Assembly: GCA_000499405.2 (NCBI GenBank)
Contig: HG738137.1
Location: forward strand, 186,001-250,000
Direction: 5' to 3'
Length of the DNA: 64,000 bases
Source of the DNA: Onchocerca volvulus
Lineage: Eukaryota; Nematoda; Chromadorea; Rhabditida; Onchocercidae
Each line of letters begins with the position of its first letter. Position 1 is the first letter of the stretch. Below are positions 1-10,645 of this stretch, in pieces. The notes beneath the pieces are model-generated. The model saw only the letters and a list, made by a program, of their open reading frames with translations. It did no database searches and was not told the origin of the DNA. Position numbers and translations under genes: made by a program.

Positions 1-101
1 TTATTCAACATAAAATAGAACCAGAAATTTTTATTTTTGAGCTTAAAAAAGTTATTATTTTGAATTTTAAAACAATTTTTATTAAATTCATATTTTCTTA
101 G

Positions 102-288
102 TGAAACTGGAACTGTCCACGAAATCAATAATGACACATTAAACTTGGCTAAAGAATTTACTTATTCAAGTGGAAATTTTTTACGACATCAATCAATTCA
201 ACCATCTTTTTTGCATTTCCAATTTTTTATGTTGCAAAAAAACGCTCCAAATTATAATTTCGATGGATTACGTGAAAAAATTATGTGA
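102..288 (+). CDS. Possible terminal coding exon of a gene entering from the left edge
   Basis: A pyrimidine-rich acceptor (tattttcttag, AG at 100-101) is followed by a 61-codon open stretch that ends in TGA at 286-288. The first base (102) would complete a codon carried by an upstream exon outside the window. The peptide begins ETGTVHEINNDTLNLAKEF and ends NYNFDGLREKIM. Its mixed charged and polar composition differs from the F/L/I/S-rich products of the surrounding T-rich DNA. I do not recognise a family. There is no initiator Met near the start, so if real this is the 3' end of a plus-strand gene. An open stretch of this length can occur by chance, so confidence is low. Confidence 0.35.
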
Positions 289-1194
289 AATTATTTCTCA
301 GTAATATTATTTTACTAAGCCTATCTTAAGTTTCAAAATTCTTTTGGTAATAATGCAATATCAATTTTTTCATCCAATTTTTTTTTTTTTTGTTATTAGA
401 ATTTTTTAAGCTTAAAAATTGAAAATTCTAAACTTAAAACTTTACCTCGTCCTTTTTTGAAATATATTATTGCTCATCTGATAACTTCATTCCTAATAAA
501 TACGAAGGTGAAGAATTTTACGAATGGCACAGATTTTTTTTTTTTTTTAGCAATTTCGATTAATTTCGTGTGGATCATTCAAACAATAAATTCTTCCTGA
601 ACAAAAAGGATAAGATGATTGTGAAAAGTAGATCCGCAGTAAGTGCATTTTAAAAAGCTTGAAAATTCTCTTAATCACCTTGATTTCGGAAAGTGAAAAC
701 TTATCATTTATAAAGCAATGAATGATGCACTTTTATCTTCCTAACAAATTCAGGATTTTTCAAATTTTTCCTTTCCAGTCTTGATTTTACCACCAACACT
801 AATAAACTGATATTGCTTCGAATCGCAAGAAAAAAATAGTAAGTAAAAAATTAAAAAAAAAAATTCCCCGATAATAAATTCAACAAATGCTTCATGCATA
901 TTACGAAAAAATGACTTTTTTATTTGCGATAGAATTTGACCTTGTCACAAGGGTACAAAAGCAAACCATTGAAAAGGTATTGAAATAGAACAGTAAAAAA
1001 ATATACCTGAAAAATTAATTATTGATTTTGAATTATCCAAACAATAAAAATAGAAGAAATATTTTAGTAACTAGCGTTAGACGAAAAAGCTTTGACCCCT
1101 AAGTCATTTATCAGTATATATTGATCTTTGTAGTTAGCACACATAAGAAATAGATCATTGTGTTGATATTCTTAGCTGATAAGTAATCAGTAAG
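289..1194. other. Intergenic DNA, no gene seen
   Basis: AT-rich sequence with A and T runs and no supportable coding exon. The last 100 bases hold a TATA-like tract (agtatatatt near 1112) and, just before the ATG at 1195, two GATA-type motifs (ctgataag near 1176-1183 and taatcag). These could form a promoter for the exon that follows. Confidence 0.4.
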
Positions 1195-1305
1195 ATGAGC
1201 GAGACGGAAATTTTTAGACATATCAGCTTTGCTTTAGCTTTAATGAGCGCTATTTTTTTAGATTTTATTGCGATTTTCCCACCAATGATCTTCAAAATGT
1301 TGAAT
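1195..1305 (+). CDS. Orphan first exon with hydrophobic segment, cuticle-collagen N-terminus-like
   Basis: The ATG at 1195 opens 37 codons (MSETEIFRHISFALALMSAI, then FLDFIAIFPPMIFKMLN) that end in phase 0 at a good donor, AAT|GTATGTTA at 1306. The pattern is a short polar N-terminus, then about 25 hydrophobic residues, then a Pro-Met/aromatic stretch. It resembles the membrane-anchored N-terminal domain of nematode cuticle collagens, whose genes often begin MSET-like. No Gly-X-Y exon follows anywhere on this strand, and the nearest acceptor (AG at 1441-1442) gives only QLLL and a stop. It may be a relic, a first exon with a distant second exon, or chance. The collagen resemblance is by eye only. 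Confidence 0.3.
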
Positions 1306-2107
1306 GTATGTTATCATTCTATTCCCTCTGAAATTCTTCGCTTTTTTTTTCTTCAATTGTCAAAGAATTTGTCATTTACTCATTTGCGATCATTATGTCA
1401 TTTTTCAACATTTCCCTTTCAAATGTATAATATCTTCTTTCAGCAATTACTTTTGTAGCAAATAATGAAATTTTGTAGTATTACTGAAGTTTTTTTTTCG
1501 AATTTCATTGGTTGCTTGAATAAAAATTTATAGAATTTTAAATCTAAGAATTCAAGAATTAACAAGATTTGTTTGGCAGCAAAGATTCAAAAGAAACGTA
1601 TGAATTTAATGCATTAGAGTGAAGTTCAAAATTCAAAATTCAATAAATTTTAGCTTTAAAACAAGTTTTGTTCAATTAATTTTTGGAAAAGCAATCAAAC
1701 CAATTTTTCGTTCAAATAAATCTTGCATTCTTCTTGGATTTATTTCGATTTGATTTCAAATTCAAATGAAAAAAAGTTTTAATTTATAAAACTCCATCCA
1801 CACTTTCATTAGTTCCCTTCTCCGTTCATTTTTATAATAATCAATCAATCAATTCTCCAATATTTTTTTAAAATATTGCATTTTCTTTTTCTTCATACTA
1901 GTCAAACTGTACGTTTCGTTGAAATTTGAAAATTTTTCTTGTTATTTTCTATTTTTTCATTCCATTAATATATAATTCCTATCTTTTCTTTCTTCTGAAA
2001 ATTTTCAAATCGTTCCAAAAGTATCTCAAACTTATTTAATAAAATTTTTGATTAAAATTTGGCTGTATGAATTGTTTGGGATCTTTTCTTTTCCTGTTGT
2101 CATTCTT

Positions 2108-2149
<42 letters not shown>

Positions 2150-2939
2150 TCCATCTTAATCGATGGATGATGATTATAATTGATTAATATCAAGTATAGC
2201 ACTGAAACGAATCATTGATATTTAAGATTACTTGATATAAGATTCAGACAATTAATAATTGCAAAAATTCTCTTCTGATAGCGATTCGAGACAAGAAAAT
2301 TAGGAGAAAAGGTCAACAATCTTATCACACCTTTCAAGATAATGCGAACAACAACCAGCAAATCAAAAATATTCCTGCGAAATTTGAATTGCGAAACTAA
2401 ACTGATTCGAATATATGCAAATATTATTATGCTAGTTGCATTGTTAAGTAAACGCAAATATTAATAGTCATATCAGGATGTTATCACTTTCAGTTAGGTG
2501 TGGGGAACATTGTGATAAGAAATGATCGAGATGAGAATATTTCTGATGATATTAATGTTTGATAAAACGAATAATAATAATAATAATAATAACAATCATT
2601 TATGGTATTTTCATTGATTTTACCTGTATATTTGCACAACTGCTACAATAATAAACTGTAGCAAATGTATAAATATACAAATCGAATCAATAATTAGAAC
2701 TCATAATAATCGATAGAGTAGCTAGCAGTAGATAAGTAGGGTTGGAAATTTTGTAAAAATTTAAATCTAAATTAAGCTTGTATCTTTTATGAACAAAAAA
2801 AAAAAAGAATTTTTACTTTCTTCTAGTTTACTATCTACTAATGCAAATAAAACTTAGTGTAAAGTTTTAATTTAAATAAAAAATCAAGAAAATCAATTAA
2901 ATTGTGTTTCATTTGGATATTTCTGTATATTTAAAAGGT
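1306..2939. other. Non-coding AT-rich interval with a 40-base poly-T
   Basis: No coding exon can be supported. The interval contains an uninterrupted run of 40 T at 2109-2148, an (ATA/AAT) trinucleotide stretch near 2570-2592, and several short A/T runs. It also serves as the upstream region of the PLA2-like gene that starts at 2940. Confidence 0.5.
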
Positions 2940-4195
2940 ATGTTTCGTATACGAACAATTTCATTCCTATTACTACTTACCGTCGTACATCATTCATGGA
3001 CATTTCTGTATCATTGTGGTCCTACTAATAATACATTTTTCAAATTTCTATCTCATCTACTCACTATGCCATGCGAACAACCTCAAAGTTAGTCATTAAT
3101 TTAAGTTAATTAATTAAATCGATTTTCTTTTCAATCAATCATTTAGTTTTAACTTAGACAATTTCCAATATTGGAAATGAATCAATGTAATGAAAGAAAT
3201 ATGACGATGAGACTTGCTCTTTTAATCGGATCCTTTACATTTGAATTGTAAATGGTTTATCGAAAATTAAGGGGAATAATTTGAAATTATTGAAGGTTAA
3301 TAAAATACCGATAATTTTTTTTTTTTTTTTAAATTGAAAGTGAAATGAATTTGTATATTGTCTGATGAAGAGAATTTAGGAAAAAAATATGCAATATGAA
3401 AGATTAATGAAAAGTTTACGATAAATTTGAATATAATGGGATTATTTTTGCGGAGAAAAAAAATTGGAATTAAAAATACATTATTTGATTTTTTTTCCAC
3501 TGTTACCTAATTTTGGTTATTTAATTTCATTTATATTTTCAGTTAATAACTGCTGCTTCATACATGACAGATGTTACGATGATTGCGACACCAAACAATT
3601 AGAATGCGACAATTTCTTCTGCAGTTGTTTAGAAGATATTCAGACTAATTTTTTTTGCAGGTCAGTGAACTTATCAACTATTCCAACATCAATAAGAAAA
3701 AAAAAAACGATGAAAAATTGACATGTCATAGGAATCATACAATATCACCAATGATTAATAATCTATTATTAACTATCATTTAATTTAGCTCAAACTTCAT
3801 TTACGCTAATGAAAATTTTTTCCGAAAAATTCTCATAAATTATTTGAAGACCGTAGTGAGAATAAAAAATTAAATTGTCCAATTTCTTTTGCAAAAGTTT
3901 TTTTGTCATTTAATAATTTCAGATAAAACTAAGTAAGAGTAAGTAATCTATTTTTTGCAGGATTGCATTCTTTATATCACTATTTATCGTCGTTTAAATT
4001 AGTCCAATGTTCATTGAAAAGTTTTTTTTTGAAGATTAATACAAATTCGAATAGTTTTTAGAAGATTAATTAATTAATTATTTTTTTTTTAATTAACTAT
4101 TTCTATCTTGCAGCAAAATAATCCAACGCCTGCATTGCAATATATCGCATTTGTTTGGCAAACTTTATAAATGCATTTCGGAGAAAGATTCATGA
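2940..4195 (+). CDS. Secreted phospholipase A2-like protein (three exons)
   Basis: Exons 2940-3087, 3543-3660 and 4114-4195 join in frame to 115 aa. Donors are GTTAGT (3088) and GTCAGT (3661); acceptors are ttttcag (3542) and cttgcag (4113). Residues 1 to about 22 (MFRIRTISFLLLLTVVHHSW) form a signal peptide. The second exon carries the PLA2 active-site block NNCCFIHDRCYDDC, with the catalytic His-Asp pair inside the CCxxHDxCYD signature. There are 12 cysteines, enough for six disulfides. A short CG motif (YHCGPTNN) sits where the calcium loop belongs, but the usual glycine-rich pattern is not kept. The layout fits the nematode-specific secreted PLA2-like family. Enzyme activity is uncertain. 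The third exon is the least certain: an alternative acceptor at 3960 gives a 12-residue hydrophobic tail instead. An in-frame upstream ATG at 2904 was rejected because it would bury the signal peptide. Confidence 0.72.
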
Positions 4196-5715
4196 TGTCG
4201 AAAATGAAGATCTATGATATTTTATTGATTTTATTAAGAATGAATATTTGCATATGATTTTCATCGATTTCTTCTTCGGCACGAAATCTCAGTTCATTTT
4301 ATCAACAGTCTCGATCGTATTCGGTCTCAATGGCACAAAGGAAGTTTTAAAAAGAATTATTGAAAAATTGAATAGTATAATTAAGTTAATTGAAATTATA
4401 ATATATAATTTAATGAAGCATACTTGTGATTAAACAGAAAGATAAGTATCGTTCTTATCAATAGAAAATACGATCATATCTGATCTTTTGTCCATCTTTT
4501 TGTATAGTTTGTTGAAGTATTCGATATTATAAATTTGAATTTTATTACGAATTTTCTTTGAGGAAATTTATATTCAAATTGAGTGACTAGCTTTATAATT
4601 ATGATATCTTGTAATTTGCCTGTAAAAAGAATACAGAAACGTGTAGATACATTCAAAAACCATCGAATTTTAAATTGACCGAATATCAGAAGATATTCAG
4701 TTTTTAGGTTCGATTCGAGTAATCATTTCGATGGAATCCAAAATTCTTTGCCATTCTTATTTTCCAAAATCTGATTATTAGATTTATGGCATTATTGAAT
4801 TACATTAGATGTTTAGCGAATCGTTGAATCATCTCGGTAGCATGATTTTTAATATAGTGCAAATTTAAATAACAAGTTAAATATTTGTTTACATTTATTG
4901 TTTAATTTTGTTGATTTCTTTTTTATCAATGAAATTTTAACATTTTGGAATAAATTTCCAAAGTTACTTAACCAATCGGTTCATTGAGCAAATCTTATCC
5001 ATTTTTCGTTCATATGAAATCTGTTCAGATTCCTGATTCTCATCCATTTCCATAAACAAATGATTTGAATTATTCAAATTCCATTGCAAAATTTTCGTTG
5101 TATCTGTATTGATAAAAAACATACATACAATAAAATTATTCATAATTTTTGCTAATATATATTTACTTAATTTTCCAAAATTTTCATATTTTAATTATTT
5201 GCAAAACTACAAATTTGGTGCAGTCGTACTTTACAATACTAATAACTTCCTTCTTTCATTTGGAATTCGTAATATGTCTAAATTTTTCATTCATTTTAAA
5301 AGATAAAAACTAGAATTTCTAAAGGACATGTTGTCAGATTGCATAACTGGTATGTATTCATTTTATTTTTTCTTTTATTACTCATAAATTTAAACATTTG
5401 ATTCGAAATTCCTTCTTTTTTTTTTCTTTACCTGAATTTTTCATGCAAAAGAATAATGCATTTAGGTTTTTCTTTTTTTTCTTCGAAAAATTTTCAGTTT
5501 ATAATGAAAAATTAAAATCAGAAAATATTACTAGACTTCTTATTTTTGTTACGATATTTCCTGAATTCTCGCAGCATAGGTTTCAAACGAGGACAAGTGG
5601 TTAAAGTATTCAGCAAATTTTTATGAGAAGTGAAGGTTGAAATGACCTCAATTAAGCATATAATCATTGTCATGTGTTATGGTCAATATTGTTGTTTGTT
5701 GTTATAGAATCCATA

Positions 5716-5755
5716 AATATGTCGCATATATGTCGCATGTCATATGCGACATATT
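5716..5755. repeat. 14-bp perfect inverted repeat (hairpin)
   Basis: The left arm AATATGTCGCATAT (5716-5729) and right arm ATATGCGACATATT (5742-5755) pair perfectly around a 12-base loop. The loop itself contains a second tgtcgcat copy. No coding exon overlaps convincingly. Confidence 0.8.
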
Positions 5756-7214
5756 CATTGGACATGTAATATTATTATATTGTTCATGACAACGGTAACC
5801 TAGATTTGTAAAAGATAAATCGATTTTACCGAACTTTCGAATGTCCCTTCTTTCTCTTTCCTTCGTCATAGCAACTATTTTAAATGTTCGATTGGACTTG
5901 TTTATTCTCTTTCTACTCCTTTCAATATTTGAAAAATCGCAAGTAATGAAATTTTTACCGAATTTCTCTTTCACTGATATTTGGACAACTAAATAAAAAG
6001 TTAGTGATGGCTTATCAATTTCAAAAACGATCGAATTCCTGAAGAAAAGATGAAAACATTTCTAAAATTGCTTGTTTCTCTTTGTCTTTTTTTCCCCGGT
6101 TTTTTATTTATGATTGTTTTGCGAATTGTCATTATTGTCTAAAAGATTAAAATTGATTAATAATTGCAAAGATATTGTTAAATATTATGATTTACCGTTT
6201 TTGTTCGGATGCAGTGACTACAATTTTCTTCTCCGAAAGTTAAATTTAGCAATTTTTCATTAATTTCCGAGATTTATTAATTTAATATTTTGACACCAAT
6301 ATAATTATGTGGTTAGCTGTAATTTTCATCCTATAAATTGAAATTTAACCACAAAATAGCATGCAATCAGTAATTTAATTTAGATATCTCATGAAATTTA
6401 AATTCACATAAGATGTATTCTTTCAATTATTTAAACAACGTAATATCTGCAAAAATAATTCGAAAATACTATTGATATGGAAGAGTATTCTGTTATCATT
6501 AATTCTACAAGGACAAATCTCCTGAAAAAAAAAAAAGAAAAAAAACTTTATTTTAGATATTTAATAAAACTTTTGACGTTAAGCTGGAATAATTTGACAA
6601 AATTCCCCATAACTGGTTGTATTTTTTCATCGTATCATTTAAAATTTTCAAGTTATATTTCATTAAATTTCAATCAAAGGTTGTGAAGAGATTATTAAAA
6701 TTGTTAGGAATTGCTAGATATTTATATGCTCAAAGTAAATATGTTTTCATTCTTCCTCTTATTCAGGAGACATTTTTAAAATATGAAAATAGAAAGCAAA
6801 AATCATTCTAAAATGAAATTCATGTGGATATAAAAAATTAAAAGAAACAAATGTTCGAAATTTCGATAAATGGTATTTGCAATTTTTCATATTGTTAAAC
6901 TTTTAAATTTTCGATTGATACTATGGTCACTTCTTTCATTTGTTTTACAAATACTTTTGTTTTCATCCCTCAATTTGTATTTTATATCGTCATTTATCAT
7001 ATTCTTATCGTTAGATGCAAATCGATTACATAATTAATTATTTAATTTTTCTTTACTATTATGCCATTTCTCGAGAAAGAGCTATTCATCTACGTTTAGA
7101 CTCATATCGCCAACCGCTTATTTATTCATAAATCGTCCAGTTTCTTTGACCATTTAATTATCTTTTATCGATTTATTTCTTACTCGAACACTAATTAACC
7201 ATTTTATTCATTCT

Positions 7215-7440
7215 GTTCAGCTAGAAAGAGTCCCATTATGAAAACAAATGTGCATAAATCAGCATTGAGCAAATTGTGTCATTAGTAATGTGCTAATTAT
7301 GAATTGTTGGGAGGTGGAACTGTAAAACAGGAATTAGAGTGGTCATTGACGGCCGAAGGACACCACAATTTGAGGTCAATAAGTTTGAACGCTAATAGTT
7401 CTTCTCATTCGGTCAATTGCTTCTGATCGAACTATTTGCA
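7215..7440. promoter_or_regulatory. Compositionally complex non-coding patch, possible regulatory element
   Basis: Within monotonous AT-rich DNA this patch has balanced composition and no homopolymers. It includes homeodomain-type TAATTA cores (gctaattatgaatt near 7293) and G/C-richer words such as tgacggccgaaggacacc near 7347. All six frames are broken by stops, so coding is unlikely. It could be a conserved enhancer or a decayed repeat; conservation cannot be judged from one sequence. Confidence 0.25.
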
Positions 7441-8162
7441 CCAATTTGTCACATATAATTAAGTAGATGAAGTATTTAGGAGAGAAAAGAAAGATTAATC
7501 TATTTCGATAAATTACTTTCACTTAATTGATGTCGCTTTGATTAAATTTCAATCTTAATTAATTCACGATGATTTTCTACTTCATTTACTCAACACAATC
7601 ACTCTTCATATATTCAACAGAAATGTCTTGTCACCATTTATTACTGATATATTGTTGATATCAACAAAACTAAGAAGGACAATTGCTTGTCAAATCTTGT
7701 CTTCTTTTATTTTTGTTTATTTTCCGAAGAAGTAAACATAGAATTGATAAACAATTCAGAGCTTTTCTTCCCTAAATATATTTCCATCCATTTACGAATC
7801 ATAAATCATCAAACTTCATCTAATGCTTGTTGTTATTCTTGTTGTTATTGTGTTCTTCTTCCCGTCCAAGGATCGACCACTTTAGTAAAATTGTCACAAT
7901 TCATTTTAATTTCTCTTTTATTACATTTTTATTATAAAAGAAACTTCAGTTCAGAAGAAAAAGAAAGCTTTGGCACTAAAAGTTTCAACTAAACAAAATA
8001 TGTTTGATGCTAAATTAAAAGTTTTTAATTTGATAGTAAGAATGTAAATTATGTAAAGTTTGAATAATCCAAATGATATCGTTATGTGCTAAAATCATAT
8101 CATTTTTAATCTTCAATATGTCAAAGATCGGAAAAAATCTTTATTAAAAAAAAAAAAATTTA

Positions 8163-8262
8163 TATATGAACTGCTGTGCATTTGATGTGTATATGTTTAC
8201 GTAAAAAAGTCTAATAACACGTGAACTGCCGTACATTTGATGTGAACATTTTCACGTAAATA
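8163..8262. repeat. Two-copy tandem repeat, period 55 bp
   Basis: The block TGAACTGCYGTRCATTTGAT occurs at about 8167 and about 8222, with matching flanks that end in tttacgtaaa and ttcacgtaaa. The second copy is bounded by cacgtgaa and ttcacgta, giving it a palindromic outline. Confidence 0.75.
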
Positions 8263-10455
8263 CATGATTTTAATATGACCAAACTTATTGGTCTTTCAAA
8301 GCTAATACCGATAGATCATTGAAATCAAAATTAAATAATCATTTGGAATATTGACGACCAAAGCATAAATTGCTTATTGATATGATTCATCGCATTTAAA
8401 ATTATTCATCAAACGAAAGTAGCTCAAGTTTTGGATTAACTCATTGCATGTCATTTATTTTCTTCAATTTCTTCGGCGATAAATTTATGATTTTGTGATG
8501 CATTTTCTGGAAAAAATCAAATTTTATTCATCTTTCTCGCATAATATTTAGAATGTAATGTTAGCAAAGATTATTCAGAAGAAAGCTTTGTATTATATTC
8601 AATTTTAAAAAATCAACCATAATTTAATTCGAATCAATAATTCAAATCAATCAATAATGATTTGAAAATGAATTTTATATTCAACAGTGGGAATTTTGAT
8701 GATATTTTCACTACTTTTTTTTCACTCAAAAAAGAGTCTTACAAAGAGAACAAGTTAAAGCTAACTATTTCATGTGGTCTTGAAAAGAAATAAAAAAAAT
8801 TAAAATGAATAAGGCCACAAAAGGAATCGTTCTGTCATATCCAAGATCAAGCCTATAGTTCAAAGAAATGATTAAAACTATTTGGCTTACTGTGAATATG
8901 TCTTTTTATATTTATCAGATTCTATTTTACAGATTGCTTCAATTTCCGCTTTTTGCTTCATTTATTAAAATTACTATAACTTTAAAAGTTTAAATAAATT
9001 TTGGAAGTTAAGATTCAATTCTGATTAATTTTTATATGCGAAGTACTTTTTGGAAATTGAAAAAAGATTTACTTCAACTAAATTAATCATCATTTCCTAA
9101 TTTTATCAAAATAAATGAAAAATTATTTGATAGCATTTGCAAATGTCACATTCCATTCGTTTCTTTTCACATTTCTTCGCCATTTCTCACCCTTTTCTCG
9201 AAAATGAAATGGTTGATTTTAAAAAAACTCCAAACATTTCAATACCATTCTTTGTTTCTTTTTTCAAAAAATTTAAAAAATAAAAGAAATACTGAATATT
9301 AAATTTTAATTCTTTCAGCGATTATTCTGCTATTTCTCATTATGTTTATGTCAATTTAATTTTAGAAAGAAATCATATATTCATGTCATACGGTAATTTG
9401 ATGCAAGGTGAATTTTGATTATTATTATCGTTGTCATTATTATTATTTATTCATATCTCTACTACTATTCATGCTAGTAAGCTATACGGTGCTTTTATAA
9501 AAGAGTATTTATGAAACGGAAGAAATTAAAATCTTTCGAATATATTCATTGATATCGTCTACTGCCTTTCTTTCCTATTTTCTTTTCCCTTCATCAATCA
9601 TTTCTATGAAATTCAACATTCTTTCCGTTTCTGTTACATTTATTTTCAAATTTTCATTCTTACTTTCATTAGTATCAGTGAAAATTGATATTCGCGAAAC
9701 ATTAGAATCTTTTACGACTTCTTCCATCGTTGTCTCGAAATTTAAAGGTTGAACTTATAGATAGTGGGGAGGGGAGGGTGAATTTTTGTGTAAAATTTTA
9801 ATGATCAAATGAAATGCATCAACATCCTGTTCCAGATAGAAGCAATTAGAATTAATTACCTGTTCAAATCTTTATCCTGTTAGATTTGATCTAGAATATC
9901 TGGAAATATTCAAAGTTCATCAAATATTTTGGCCTTTTTGAATTGATTTGTAAATTTTCTTGAATCCGAAAGTAATCATTTGAAAAAAAAGCAAATCCAG
10001 TCTTGCTTTTAATTGTTTAATTCAACTCAGAAATGTTTTAACTGTTCTAAGAAATCTGAAGACTACTTTTTAGCAATCAATATTTCATTCAAAAATATTA
10101 AAACTTAGAGATCAAAACTTAAAAGGACGCAAAAAGAGAAATGAAGGACCGTCAAGTGATTTGCAATGCATACTTTCCTTTTCGTAATCCGACATTTTTT
10201 CAATAGCCTTATTCAATGAAATGTTTTATTTTAGAGTGAAATACCAGGAATAGATGTGGCCATAAATATGTTGATTGTTTGCGAGAACAATTTTGCGGTT
10301 AGAATTGGGCCGTGAAAAGTAGAATGAGAAAGCTTCAGAAGTTTTATAAAGTTGGAACAGATGTTCAATCAGTTATCAATGAGTAGCATCCTCTCAGAGA
10401 TAACAATCCGGAACAGCTGTTCCTTTTGACATTTTGATTGCAATTTATCCTTGTC

Positions 10456-10645
10456 TAGTTTATCATTTCTAATCAGCAAATGATAACCATAATATGATAT
10501 CTAACTGCTAATGTCTAAAGTTTTATGTCTTCCACTCAATAAATGATAGCCATAGTACATGTGTCAAGCTATTGAAAACCTGAAAATTTTATCACTTCCA
10601 ATGAATAAGTGATAATAGGAATACGGTACTCAGCTATTGTCATCT
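10456..10645. repeat. Three-copy degenerate repeat (63-66 bp) with embedded hairpins
   Basis: Three modules share the order TTATCA-like arm, 9-base loop, opposite arm, then a variable tail ending ctattg/ctgctaatg plus tct or ctg. Module 1 has arms TTATCATTT (10460-10468) and AAATGATAA (10478-10486). Module 3 has arms TTATCACTT (10589-10597) and AAGTGATAA (10607-10615). The two differ by a compensated pair (A:T to G:C) and keep the loop at 9 bases. The middle module (10523-10549) has the same 9-base spacing with partly decayed arms. Each arm is also a GATA-type site (TTATC/GATAA). Confidence 0.7.

Noticed and set aside
3961..3998. Alternative third exon of the PLA2-like gene
   Set aside because: It gives only a 12-residue hydrophobic tail and loses two cysteines, while the acceptor at 4113 yields an even cysteine count and a normal C-terminus.
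5702..5974. 90-codon minus-strand frame MKEKFGKNFITCDFSNIERS...
   Set aside because: Its C-terminal part reads through the perfect inverted repeat at 5716-5755, and the rest is K/R/N-rich as expected from A-rich DNA. No family or splice context.
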